The notes under the pieces: generated by a model
Databases searched by the model: none
Told to the model about the DNA's origin: nothing
The model's input: the letters and a program-made list of their open reading frames with translations, nothing else
Part shown: positions 48,920-57,105 of the stretch, piece after piece
Position numbering within the stretch: the first letter of the stretch is position 1
How the letters are laid out: every line of letters starts with the position of its first letter
Program-made: the position numbers and the translations under genes
Assembly: GCF_900091435.1 (NCBI RefSeq)
Contig: NZ_FMCS01000011.1
Span: 62,001-126,000, forward strand
Length of the DNA: 64,000 bases
Source of the DNA: Micromonospora chaiyaphumensis
Lineage (GTDB): Bacteria > Actinomycetota > Actinomycetes > Mycobacteriales > Micromonosporaceae
Direction: 5' to 3'

Positions 48920-50650
48920 TCAGGTGCCGCAGGTGGTGGCGGGCAGGCCGGACACCTTCACCGGGGAGCGGCCGGTCGGGCGGGCCTTGCCGGCGAGCAC
49001 CGCGGCCAGCGCGGTCATCGACGCCCGGGTGGACGAGTAGGTGGCCAGCAGGGTCGGCGACTTCGCCCCGGCCAGCACGTACGGGGTGTCCATGGCCACC
49101 GTCACGGTCGCGTCGGCGCGCAGGTCCTTGCTGCCGTCGCCGTACCCGACGAGGTGCACCACGGTGCCGCCGCTCGGCACCACCTTCACCCCGGCGGCGG
49201 TGAGCGCGTCGGCCAGCGCCGCACGGGTGCGGTCCCGGCCCGCGGAGGCGGTGACGGTGACCGGGCCGGCCACCGCGCTGCCGCACCGGCCACGGAGGAT
49301 GGTCACCGCGGCGGCGGCCAGGTCGGCGGCGGCCTTGCGGTGCGCGGTGCTGTCCAGCGTCGACAGGGCCGGCGCCGGCCGGTCGGCGAGCTTGAACTTC
49401 ATGGTCAGCACCCGGGTGACCGCCTCGACCAGCCGGGTCCGGGGCAGCGAGCCGTCCTTGAGCGCGGCGCGCAGCCCGTCGTACGCCTGGCCCACGTTCG
49501 GGGTCATGAGGATGAGGTCGTTGCCGGCGTTCAACGCGCGGACCGCGGCCTCCCCCGGCGACCACCGCTTCGCCGGCGCCATGTTCATCCCGTCGGTGAT
49601 CACCACGCCCTGGAAGCCGAGCTGGCCGCGGAGCACGTCGGTGAGGAGCTTGCGGGAGAAGGTGGCCGGGGTGCCCGGGTCGACCGCCTTGACGTCCAGG
49701 TGGGCGGACATCACGGCCATGGCGCCGGCGTCGATCCCGGCGTGGAACGGCGGGAACGCGGTGCGGTCCAGCACGGCGCGGGACTGCCCCACCACCGGCA
49801 GGTCGGTGTGCGAGTCGGCGGCGGTGAGGCCGTGCCCGGGGAAGTGCTTGACGGCGGCACCGACCCCCTCGGCCTGGAGGCCGCGGACCGCGCCGGCCAC
49901 CTGGGCCGAGGCGGTCGCCGGGTCGGCGCCGAAGGAGCGGGAGCCGATCACCGTGCTGCGGGTGGCCAGCACGTCGGCGACCGGCGCGAAGTCCAGGTTG
50001 ACGCCCATGGCGGCCAGCTCGGCGCCGGCGGCCCGCCAGGCGGCCTCGGTGAGCGCCGGGTTGCCGGCGGCACCAGCGGCGAGCGGGCTGGGCAGCAGGG
50101 TCACCCCGTCGGTGATCCGGGTGACCACCCCGTACTCCTGGTCGGTGCCGACCAGGAAGGGGGCGGGGCCGGCGGGCAGCCGGCCGGCGGCCGCGCGCAG
50201 GCCGTCGGTCAGGGCGCGGACCTGCTTCGGGTTGTCGACGTTGGTGGTGGCCTGGTTGCCCGAGGTGGGGTCGTCGGCGCTGAAGCCGACCAGGATGAGG
50301 CCGCCGAGGCGGTACTTCGCCACCATCTCCGCGGGGGTGTCGACCCCGGCCAGGGCCCGGTTGCCGGCCGCCGAGCCGGGCGAGACCTTCGTGGCCGAGC
50401 TGCCGTACGCGTAGGGCATCAGCACCTGGCCGACGAGATCCTCGTCGGAGAGCGTCGCCACCAGGGCGGCCGCCCGGGCGGCCGGGTCGGCGCCGGTCGG
50501 GGTGGGGGCGGCCGACGACGGGGCCGGCGCCGGGCTCGACGGGGCGGGTCGGGGCCGTTCGGGCTCACCCGAGCACCCGGAGACGAGCAGCGCGGTCAGT
50601 GCGGCGAGCGCGACGCAGGTGCGACGCGGGGAAATCGACACGCGCCCCAC
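48920..50650 (-). CDS. Glycoside hydrolase family 3 lipoprotein, beta-N-acetylhexosaminidase-like
   Basis: A 576-residue exported protein. A lipobox LLVSGC places the lipidated cysteine at residue 26, followed by a Pro/Ser/Ala-rich linker. The catalytic domain has GTDQEYGVVTRITDGVT, the NagZ-type KHFPGHG loop with catalytic His, and nucleophile Asp353 in VVITDGMNM. It probably removes N-acetylglucosamine from peptidoglycan fragments outside the cell. The extra C-terminal domain (~residues 450-576) is a GH3 C-terminal-like sandwich. It stands alone, about 100 bases from the GT2 operon. Confidence 0.92.
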   Translation of the reverse strand: MGRVSISPRRTCVALAALTALLVSGCSGEPERPRPAPSSPAPAPSSAAPTPTGADPAARAAALVATLSDEDLVGQVLMPYAYGSSATKVSPGSAAGNRALAGVDTPAEMVAKYRLGGLILVGFSADDPTSGNQATTNVDNPKQVRALTDGLRAAAGRLPAGPAPFLVGTDQEYGVVTRITDGVTLLPSPLAAGAAGNPALTEAAWRAAGAELAAMGVNLDFAPVADVLATRSTVIGSRSFGADPATASAQVAGAVRGLQAEGVGAAVKHFPGHGLTAADSHTDLPVVGQSRAVLDRTAFPPFHAGIDAGAMAVMSAHLDVKAVDPGTPATFSRKLLTDVLRGQLGFQGVVITDGMNMAPAKRWSPGEAAVRALNAGNDLILMTPNVGQAYDGLRAALKDGSLPRTRLVEAVTRVLTMKFKLADRPAPALSTLDSTAHRKAAADLAAAAVTILRGRCGSAVAGPVTVTASAGRDRTRAALADALTAAGVKVVPSGGTVVHLVGYGDGSKDLRADATVTVAMDTPYVLAGAKSPTLLATYSSTRASMTALAAVLAGKARPTGRSPVKVSGLPATTCGT

Positions 50651-50675
50651 CGTATCGGGGCAACTTGACCTTCCG

Positions 50676-51167
50676 TCAGCCCACCCGGGTGAGCAGCGTC
50701 ACCGGCGCGCCGTCCCCGGCGTAGCGGTAGGGCTCCAGTTCGGCGTCCCAGGCGGTGCCAAGGGCCTTATCGAGGGCGTGCGCGAGCGCCTCCGGGGCCC
50801 GGGCGGAGGCCATGATGCTGCGCAGCCGGTCCTCGCCGAGCTGAATGTCACCGGCCGCGCCCACGGTGGCCCGGAACAGGCCGCGCCCCGGGACGTACAT
50901 GAACCGCTCGCCGTCGACCCCGGGGCTGGGCTCCTCGGTCACCTCGAAACGGATCATGGGCCACTGCCGGAGGGCAGCAGCCAGTTCGGCGCCCGTCCCC
51001 GGGCTGCCGGTCCACCCGCACTCGGCGCGCCGCGCCGACGGATCGACGGGCTGGGCCGTCCAGTGCAGGTTGACCGGCGCGGCGAGGACGCGCGCGATCG
51101 CCCACTCGACGTGCGAGCACACGGCGAGCGGGGTCGAGTGGACGTATACGACGCCACGCGTTGGCAC
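50676..51167 (-). CDS. DUF3145-family protein
   Basis: A 163-residue protein: PTRGVVYVHSTPLAVCSHVE, WAIARVLAAPVNLHWTAQPV, PMIRFEVTEEPSPGVDGERF, and DKALGTAWDAELEPYRYAGD. These match the actinobacterial DUF3145 family, whose function is unknown. GTG at 51167 is chosen because GGGAGGT lies five bases upstream. It is divergent from the small basic protein gene, across a 330-base region. Confidence 0.9.
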   Translation of the reverse strand: MPTRGVVYVHSTPLAVCSHVEWAIARVLAAPVNLHWTAQPVDPSARRAECGWTGSPGTGAELAAALRQWPMIRFEVTEEPSPGVDGERFMYVPGRGLFRATVGAAGDIQLGEDRLRSIMASARAPEALAHALDKALGTAWDAELEPYRYAGDGAPVTLLTRVG

Positions 51168-51497
51168 GGTGACCTCCCGGTGAGCCGAGGTGCGTCTTCC
51201 CCTACGACCTCGTCCACGCGAGTGGCCTCTGGAACACATGATGACCTGTGTGACGGATGGTGCGCCACCGAATCGGAAAATTCGCCGGTGCCGAGGGCCG
51301 GGAAATACCCGAGCGGCTGACCTGGTTGTGCTCCCTGACGGCGCGACGACCAGCCAGGCGTCGGGGTCGTGTACAGTTCTCTGGGCGGTTCTGTGCCGCC
51401 GCACGTCTTCGCGGGCTGACGCTCACCCCGGGCGTCAAACCGCACATCAGCCCCCGGACGGTTTCCGTCCTCCCGTACGTCTGCAAGGAGTACCTCC
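51168..51497. promoter_or_regulatory. Divergent intergenic region with a structured leader
   Basis: 330 bases without a supported gene. A -10-like TACAGT lies at 51372-51377. The following leader contains three small hairpins: GGCGG/CCGCC (51384-51400), GACGC/GCGTC (51418-51436) and GGACGG/CCGTCC around TTT (51456-51470). AAGGAG at about 51485 precedes the GTG at 51498. The long folded leader suggests post-transcriptional control, but I match it to no known RNA class. Confidence 0.45.
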
Positions 51498-51827
51498 GTG
51501 GCGAGCAACACCTCTAAGACCGCGCGCGCGTCAGTCCGGGCCGGCCAGGCTGGCCAGGGTGGCGCCCTCAGCGTGCTGGGCGAGTTCAAGTACCTGATTC
51601 CGCTCAACGGCGGCAAGCACGCCTACGTGCGCAACCTGACCAACGGCAAGACCGCGCACCTGCGCACCGACTCCGAGGCCTTCGTCGAGGAGATCCGCGT
51701 GCTGGCCGCCGCCGGCCACGCCGCCAAGGTCCGCGCCGAGATCAACACTCTCGCCGCCACCCACCCGGACCACGGCTGGGACAAGACCGAGAAGCGTCTC
51801 GTCGAGGCCGGCGTCTTCGAGGGCTGA
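51498..51827 (+). CDS. Small basic protein of unknown function, 109 residues
   Basis: N-terminus ASNTSKTARASVRAGQAGQG is flexible and basic. The remainder is folded-looking: LSVLGEFKYLIPLNGGKHAY, RNLTNGKTAHLRTDSEAFVEE, IRVLAAAGHAAKVRAEINTL, ending VEAGVFEG. Histidine, lysine and arginine content hints at nucleic-acid contact. I recognise no named domain. GTG is preceded by AAGGAG. The gene has a long structured leader and is followed by a strong terminator, so it is a single-gene transcript, probably well expressed. Confidence 0.8.
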   Translation: MASNTSKTARASVRAGQAGQGGALSVLGEFKYLIPLNGGKHAYVRNLTNGKTAHLRTDSEAFVEEIRVLAAAGHAAKVRAEINTLAATHPDHGWDKTEKRLVEAGVFEG

Positions 51828-51849
51828 GCGCCCTCACCCGCGACACCAC

Positions 51850-51884
51850 GAACCGCCCGCCGGGGTCACCCCGGCGGGCGGTTC
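51850..51884 (+). terminator. 16-bp hairpin terminator with T-rich tail
   Basis: GAACCGCCCGCCGGGG (51850-51865) pairs perfectly with 51869-51884 across TCA, then TGTCTT. It lies between convergent genes (small basic protein and carbonic anhydrase) and is one of the most convincing terminators in the window. Confidence 0.92.
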
Positions 51885-51891
51885 TGTCTTC

Positions 51892-52521
51892 TCACTCCTC
51901 GGGGAGCAGCGCCACCTCGCCGGTGGCCAGGTCGTAGAGGGCGCCGACGACGGCCACCTGCCCGGCCGCCACCGGGCCGGCCAGCAGGTCGTCGGCGCGC
52001 AGGGCGGCCACCGTGCGCCGCACGTGCCGCCGGACGGCCAGGGGGTGGGCGGCCGGGTCGTCCACGCCGACCTCGTGGACCGCCGGCGCGATCCGGTCCA
52101 CCACGTAACCCAGCGCGCCGCCGGGTCGCCGCCCGGTACGCAGCGCGTCGACCGCCGAGCCCACCGCGCCGCAGCGCTCGTGCCCGAGCACCATCACGAG
52201 CCGCACGCCGAGCTGCCCCACCACGTACTCGATCGAGCCGCAGACCGCCCGGTCGAGCACGTGCGCGCCGGTGCGGATCACGCAGATCGAGCCGAACGTC
52301 TGGTCGAAGATCGCCTCCAGCGGCACCCGCGAGTCGATGCACCCCAGCACCACGGCGTACGGCTGCTGGTCGCCGGAGGCCACCGCGGCGGCGGCGGTGA
52401 CGTCGTGGCCGTGCACCGGCTGCCCGCTGACGAAGCGCCGGTTGCCGGCGAGCAGCTCGGCCAGGGCGGCCCGGGGCGTCCGGGCGGCGGGGGTGGGCGG
52501 CATGCCCTCCAGCCTGGTCAC
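51892..52521 (-). CDS. Beta-carbonic anhydrase
   Basis: A 209-residue zinc enzyme that interconverts CO2 and bicarbonate. The zinc and catalytic residues are Cys61, Asp63 and Arg65 (LGCIDSRVP), His114 and Cys117 (VLGHERCGAV). The N-terminus ALAELLAGNRRFVSG is typical. GTG at 52521 is preferred; the ATG at 52503 is only two bases after GGAGG, too close for a good ribosome-binding site, yet remains possible. Bicarbonate made here could support acetyl-CoA carboxylation for the fatty-acid genes. Confidence 0.93.
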   Translation of the reverse strand: MTRLEGMPPTPAARTPRAALAELLAGNRRFVSGQPVHGHDVTAAAAVASGDQQPYAVVLGCIDSRVPLEAIFDQTFGSICVIRTGAHVLDRAVCGSIEYVVGQLGVRLVMVLGHERCGAVGSAVDALRTGRRPGGALGYVVDRIAPAVHEVGVDDPAAHPLAVRRHVRRTVAALRADDLLAGPVAAGQVAVVGALYDLATGEVALLPEE

Positions 52522-52654
52522 CGATCCGACGCCGCGAGGCGGGGTTGGGAATCTTCTCACCACCCCGGTTGCCGTGCTGTCATGACGGGTACGCCGGTGT
52601 TACCGCCGGGTCACTCCGGTGTGACGAACACCGGCCGGCCCGGGGAGGTGGCAC

Positions 52655-53596
52655 ATGCCGGAGCACCTGGAGGTGCGGCTTCCCGACGGCGTACGCCTGC
52701 ACGTGACCGCGACCGGGCCGGTCGACGCCGAGGTCACCGCCGTCCTGCTGCACGGCTGGACGCTGGACGGGCGCAGCTGGCACCACCAGCTCGCGGCCCT
52801 GCACGACCGCTTCGGCGACCGGGTCCGGGTGCTCACCTACGACGCCCGGGGGCACGGCCGGTCGAGCTGCATGGCGCTGCGCACCGCCACCCTGGCCCAG
52901 CTCGGCGACGACCTGGCCGCCGTGGTCGACCAGCTCGTCCCGTCCGGTCCGATCGTCCTCGTCGGGCACTCGATGGGCGGAATGACCGTGATGGAGTACG
53001 CCCACCGCCACCCCGACCGGTTCGCCGGCCGGGTCGCCGGCCTGGTCTTCGTCTCGACCACCGCCGAGGGGCACACGCACACCGTCTATGGGCTCTCCCC
53101 GCGGATCGCGCGGCTGATCCGGCTCGCCGAGACCACCGGCGCCGGGGTGCTGGCCCGCTGCGGCGCCTGGCGCCCGCCGCACGCGCTGCTGCGGGCGCTC
53201 CGCCCGAGCATCCGCTGGATGCTCTTCGGCGACCGCTGCGACCCCGCCGACATCCGGCTGGTCACCTCGGCGGTGGCGCGCGCCTCGCTGCGCTCGATCG
53301 GCGGGTTCCGCGCCTCGATCGGGGCCCAGCACCGGCTGGACACCCTCGCGGCGCTCGGCCGGCTGCCGGCCGCCGCCCTGGTCGGCGACCGGGACAGGCT
53401 CACCCCGCCGCCGTGCGCCGAGTCGATCGCCGCGGCGCTGCCCACCACCGAGCTGACCGTCTGCCCGGGCGCCGGCCACATGCTGATGATGGAACGCCCC
53501 GACGAGGTGAGCACCGCCGTGGCCGGGGTGCTGCACCAGGTGCTCGCCGGGACGGACGCGGACGCGTCCGGGCCGCGGGTGGGAACGCCCGGATAA
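52655..53596 (+). CDS. Alpha/beta-fold hydrolase
   Basis: A 313-residue protein. Oxyanion loop LLHGWTLDGRSWHH, LTYDARGHGRSS, nucleophile elbow GHSMGGMTVMEYAHR, acid in ALVGDRDRLTPP and histidine in CPGAGHMLMMERP. A helical cap domain spans roughly residues 150-215. Substrate unknown; the motifs resemble haloperoxidase/esterase members. GGGGAGG lies six bases before the ATG. It precedes helD by a 109-base gap. Confidence 0.9.
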   Translation: MPEHLEVRLPDGVRLHVTATGPVDAEVTAVLLHGWTLDGRSWHHQLAALHDRFGDRVRVLTYDARGHGRSSCMALRTATLAQLGDDLAAVVDQLVPSGPIVLVGHSMGGMTVMEYAHRHPDRFAGRVAGLVFVSTTAEGHTHTVYGLSPRIARLIRLAETTGAGVLARCGAWRPPHALLRALRPSIRWMLFGDRCDPADIRLVTSAVARASLRSIGGFRASIGAQHRLDTLAALGRLPAAALVGDRDRLTPPPCAESIAAALPTTELTVCPGAGHMLMMERPDEVSTAVAGVLHQVLAGTDADASGPRVGTPG

Positions 53597-53705
53597 CGGG
53601 CAACCGGCACGGGCGGGCGACGGGCAGCGGCATGGCCCCGACAGGGGCCGGGTGGGCGGCCCGTACCCTCATTCAGCCCGCCGTCTGACCACAGGAGCCC
53701 CCGCG

Positions 53706-55820
53706 TTGAGCGACCAGACCACCCTGGAACGGGAGATCGCCGTCGAACAACGGCATCTCGACCGGGTGTACGCCCGCCTGGCCGAACTGCGCCGGTCGGC
53801 CGCCGATGCCGAACGGGAGGGCTACCGGCTGGCCCGGGTCGGCAACTTCGGCGCGCTGGTCGAGCGGGACGCCATGGTCTTCCACGCCGCGCAGCGCCGG
53901 CACGTGCTGGACGCCGAGCACGAGGGGCTGGTCTTCGGCCGGCTGGACCTGCGGACCGGGCAGGTGCTGCACGTGGGGCGGCTCGGGGTGCGCGGCGAGA
54001 ACGCCGAGACCCTGGTGGTGGACTGGCGGGCGCCGGCCGCGGCGGCGTTCTACCAGGCGACCCCGGCCGAGCCGCAGGGCGTGGTGCGGCGGCGCACGAT
54101 CCAGTCGTCGGCGGAGAAGGTCACCCGGATCGAGGACGACCTGCTGGACCCGGAGTCCGCGCCGCCCGAGATGGCGGTGGTCGGCGACGGGGCGCTGCTG
54201 GCCACCCTGTCCCGGGCCACCGGCCACGGCATGCGGGACATCGTCGCCACCATCCAGCGGGAGCAGGACGAGGCGATCCGCTCCCCCGGCAACGGGGTCA
54301 CGATCGTCTCCGGCGGCCCGGGCACCGGCAAGACGGCGGTGGCCCTGCACCGGGCCGCGTACCTGCTCTATTCCGACCGCGCCCGGTACGCCGGGGGCGG
54401 CATCCTGGTGGTCGGCCCGTCGAGCGTGTTCGTCCAGTACATCGCCTCGGTGCTCCCCTCGCTCGGCGAGGAGACGGCCACCCTGCACTCGCTCGGCTCG
54501 CTCTTTCCGGGCGTGTCGGCCACCCGGACCGACCCGCCCGAGGTGGCGGCCGTGAAGGGGTCGCTGCGGATGCGCCGGGTGCTGGAGCGGGCGGTCCGCG
54601 ACGCGGTGCCCGACTCGCCCACCGAGCTGCGCCTGCTCTACCGGGGTGAGCTGCTGCGGCTGGAGCGGGCCGAGCTGGACGCGATCCGGGACCGGACGCT
54701 GTCCCGGGGAGCCCGCCGCAACGAGGTGCGCCGTGCCGCCTTCGACGCGGTCCTCGCCGCGCTCTGGGCGCAGGCCCGGACGCTGCGGATCGGGCGGCTG
54801 CCGGAGCAGCCCGCGTTCGAGGACGAGATCATCGAGCGGCCGGAGTTCCGGGAGTTCCTCAAGGCGTGGTGGCCGCGGCTGCACCCGCGCCACGTGCTGG
54901 GCTGGCTGGCCCGCCCGGAACGGCTGCGCCGGTACGCCGGAGGCATCCTCTCCGGAGCCGAGATCCGGCTGCTGACCGGCGCCTGGCGGAGCCTGGACGG
55001 CGAGGGGCTGACCATCGCCGACGTGGCGCTGCTGGACGAACTGGACGCGCTGCTGGGCCAGCCGGTGCGGCGGGCGAAGCCGAAGCGGGACCCGTTCCAG
55101 CTGGCCGGCGGTGTCCGCGAGCTGAGCACGGCCGCCGACCGGCAGCGGGCCGCCCGGGCCGCCGCCCGGGAGCGCCCGGAGGACTACCGCGACTACGCCC
55201 ACGTGGTGGTCGACGAGTCGCAGGACGTCTCGCCGATGCAGTGGCGGATGATCGGCCGGCGTGGCCGGCTGGCCTCCTGGACCGTGGTGGGCGACCCGGC
55301 GCAGACCGCCTGGACCGGCGACCCGCAGGAGCTGGCGCGGGCCCGGGACCAGGCGCTGGGCCGGCGCCGACGCTACCGGTACGAGCTGACCACCAACTAC
55401 CGCAACTCGGCGGAGATCTTCGCGGTGGCGGCCGCGGAGATCCACCGCGTGCACCCGGATCTCGCGCTGCCCACCGCGGTCCGGTCCACCGGGGTGGCAC
55501 CGGTCGAGCGCACCGTGCCCGTCACCGACCTGCCCGCCGCCACGGCGGCGGCGGCCCGCGCGCTGCTGGCGGAGGTCGAGGGCACGGTGGGCGTGATCAC
55601 GCCGGTGCCGCGCCGGGACGAGGTGGCCGGGTGGCTGGGCGACCTGGGCGCCCGGCTCCAGGTGGTGACCAGCCTCCAGGCCAAGGGCATGGAGTACGAC
55701 GGGGTCGTGCTGGTCGCACCGAGCGAGATCCGGGCCGATCCGGGGTCGGGCGTGCGCACCCTCTACGTGGCGCTGTCCCGGGCCACCCAGCGGCTCACCA
55801 CGCTCGACCCGGTCGGCTGA
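53706..55820 (+). CDS. helD: HelD-like UvrD/Rep-family ATPase (RNA polymerase-associated type)
   Basis: A 704-residue protein. An N-terminal coiled coil (LEREIAVEQRHLDRVYARLA, residues ~7-55) precedes the helicase core. Walker A is GGPGTGKTAVALHRA (residue ~203), the DExx box is VVVDESQDVSPMQWRM (~500), and motifs YELTTNYRNSAEIF, LQAKGMEYDGVVLVAP and TLYVALSRATQRL follow. HelD proteins bind RNA polymerase, recycle stalled complexes and can confer rifamycin tolerance. TTG at 53706 is chosen because CAGGAG lies eight bases upstream. I saw no rifamycin-associated element upstream. Confidence 0.9.
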   Translation: MSDQTTLEREIAVEQRHLDRVYARLAELRRSAADAEREGYRLARVGNFGALVERDAMVFHAAQRRHVLDAEHEGLVFGRLDLRTGQVLHVGRLGVRGENAETLVVDWRAPAAAAFYQATPAEPQGVVRRRTIQSSAEKVTRIEDDLLDPESAPPEMAVVGDGALLATLSRATGHGMRDIVATIQREQDEAIRSPGNGVTIVSGGPGTGKTAVALHRAAYLLYSDRARYAGGGILVVGPSSVFVQYIASVLPSLGEETATLHSLGSLFPGVSATRTDPPEVAAVKGSLRMRRVLERAVRDAVPDSPTELRLLYRGELLRLERAELDAIRDRTLSRGARRNEVRRAAFDAVLAALWAQARTLRIGRLPEQPAFEDEIIERPEFREFLKAWWPRLHPRHVLGWLARPERLRRYAGGILSGAEIRLLTGAWRSLDGEGLTIADVALLDELDALLGQPVRRAKPKRDPFQLAGGVRELSTAADRQRAARAAARERPEDYRDYAHVVVDESQDVSPMQWRMIGRRGRLASWTVVGDPAQTAWTGDPQELARARDQALGRRRRYRYELTTNYRNSAEIFAVAAAEIHRVHPDLALPTAVRSTGVAPVERTVPVTDLPAATAAAARALLAEVEGTVGVITPVPRRDEVAGWLGDLGARLQVVTSLQAKGMEYDGVVLVAPSEIRADPGSGVRTLYVALSRATQRLTTLDPVG

Positions 55821-55847
55821 CGGCGGCTCCCCGTCCCGGGCTTTCAC

Positions 55848-55876
55848 TTGCACACATAGCGATGTGAGCATAGATT
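55848..55876 (+). promoter_or_regulatory. Promoter of the CDF transporter gene
   Basis: TTGCAC (-35, 55848-55853) and TAGATT (-10, 55871-55876) are 17 bases apart. An imperfect inverted repeat fills the -35 and spacer. The transcript would begin about 30 bases before the GTG at 55912. Confidence 0.6.
55849..55870. promoter_or_regulatory. Operator-like inverted repeat overlapping the CDF promoter
   Basis: Arms TGCACACAT and ATGTGAGCA match at eight of nine positions around AGCG. This AT-richer dyad sits exactly between the -35 and -10 boxes, where a metal-sensing repressor such as an ArsR/SmtB protein would block RNA polymerase. No such regulator gene lies in the window. Confidence 0.55.
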
Positions 55877-55911
55877 GAGCCGGCCGGGGTGGTGGACGGG
55901 AGGGTGTGGGC

Positions 55912-56826
55912 GTGGGCGCAGGTCATGACCACAGCGGCGCCGTGACCAACGCGGCGCAGCGGCACCGGGGCCGGCTCTGGGGCGCGTTCGCACTGCTCAC
56001 CGCCCTCATGGTGGTCGAGGCGGTGGCCGCGTTCGCGACCGGCTCGCTGGCCCTGCTCTCCGACGCCGGGCACATGTTCACCGACGTCCTCGGCATCGGC
56101 ATGGCGCTCGCCGCGATCACCGCCACCCGGCACGCCGACACCGACCCCCAGCGCACCTTCGGGCTCTACCGGCTCGAGGTGCTGGCCGCACTGGCCAACG
56201 CGGTGCTGCTCGGCGCCGTGGCGATCTACGTCCTGGTCGAGGCGGTACGCCGGTTCGGCGAGCCGCCGGAGGTCCTCGCCGGTCCGATGCTCGCCGTGGC
56301 GGTGCTCGGCCTGCTCGCCAACATCGCCGCGTTCGCGCTGCTGCGCGCCGGCGCCGAGGAGAGCATCAACCTGCGCGGGGCGTACCTGGAAGTACTGGGC
56401 GACCTGCTCGGCTCGCTCGGCGTCATCGGGGCCGCCGTGGTCATCGCGCTCACCGACTGGTGGTGGGCCGACCCGCTGGTCGCCGTGGCCATCGGGCTGT
56501 TCATCCTGCCGCGCACCTGGCGGCTCGGCCGCGCCGCGGTCCGGATCCTCGTGCAGGCCGCCCCCGAGCACCTCCAGGTGACCGCGGTGCACGACCGGCT
56601 GGCCGCGGTGCCCGGCGTCGCCGAGGTGCACGACCTGCACGTCTGGACGCTCACCTCGGGCATGGAGGTGGCCTCGGCCCACCTGACCATGGCCCCGGGC
56701 GCCGAGGTCGGCGAGGTGCTGACCGCCGCCCGGACCGCCCTGCACGAGGACTTCTCGATCGATCACGCCACGTTGCAGATCGAACCCGGAGCGTCTCCGG
56801 GAGCCTGCGGCGCGGTCGAGTGGTAA
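55912..56826 (+). CDS. Cation diffusion facilitator (CDF) metal exporter
   Basis: A 304-residue protein with six hydrophobic helices and a C-terminal cytoplasmic domain (VHDRLAAVPGVAEVHDLHVWTL). Helix 2 carries the metal motif SDAGHMFTD with His54 and Asp58. Helix 5 reads AYLEVLGDLLGSLG, so the usual histidine of HxxxD is Glu160 with Asp164. The N-terminal HDH can bind metal. It exports a divalent cation, probably zinc or cobalt, by proton antiport. GTG at 55912 has GGAGGG seven bases upstream; the GTG six bases earlier is only one base after it. Confidence 0.92.
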   Translation: MGAGHDHSGAVTNAAQRHRGRLWGAFALLTALMVVEAVAAFATGSLALLSDAGHMFTDVLGIGMALAAITATRHADTDPQRTFGLYRLEVLAALANAVLLGAVAIYVLVEAVRRFGEPPEVLAGPMLAVAVLGLLANIAAFALLRAGAEESINLRGAYLEVLGDLLGSLGVIGAAVVIALTDWWWADPLVAVAIGLFILPRTWRLGRAAVRILVQAAPEHLQVTAVHDRLAAVPGVAEVHDLHVWTLTSGMEVASAHLTMAPGAEVGEVLTAARTALHEDFSIDHATLQIEPGASPGACGAVEW

Positions 56827-56970
56827 TTAGGGCAATCTTAAATCCAAGTGGCTATTGTGCCCTTATGCCGGTTTTGACCGGAGCACCGGCTCCCACCTGC
56901 GGAGCCGGCCCGGCACAGCGCCGGTAGGCTCGACCGCGGCCTCCGCCGGGCGGCGCTCACCGGCGCCCGC

Positions 56971-57090
56971 GGTGGCCAGCGCCTAATCGCCCGCACGGGC
57001 GAGCCGGGGAACCACGTTCGTGGGGTGCATCCGCGTCAGCGGTAGGGATCTTCCGTCCCGAACCCGTCAGCTAACCCGGTCGGCGGTTGA
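56971..57090 (+). ncRNA. c-di-AMP riboswitch (ydaO/yuaA type)
   Basis: The region contains the hallmark segments of this class in the right order: GCGCCTAATCGCC, GAGCCGGGGAACCACG, TGGGGTGCATCC, GGTAGGGATCTTCCGTCCCG and AACCCGTCAGCTAACCCGGT, then GGCGG. In actinomycetes the class commonly controls cell-wall hydrolases (RpfA, NlpC/P60 type), which fits the peptidoglycan hydrolase gene starting 16 bases downstream. High c-di-AMP normally turns the gene off. The exact ends are estimated. Confidence 0.92.
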
Positions 57091-57105
57091 CGGAAGGACA
57101 CGTGA

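Noticed and set aside
53590..53705. Rifamycin-associated element upstream of helD
   Set aside because: The expected GGGGCTTGCGGCAAGGCCC-like dyad is not present; only a short GGCCCC/GGGGCC hairpin is seen.
53673..55871. Minus-strand frame of 732 codons opposite helD
   Set aside because: No recognisable domain; helD motifs on the plus strand are complete.
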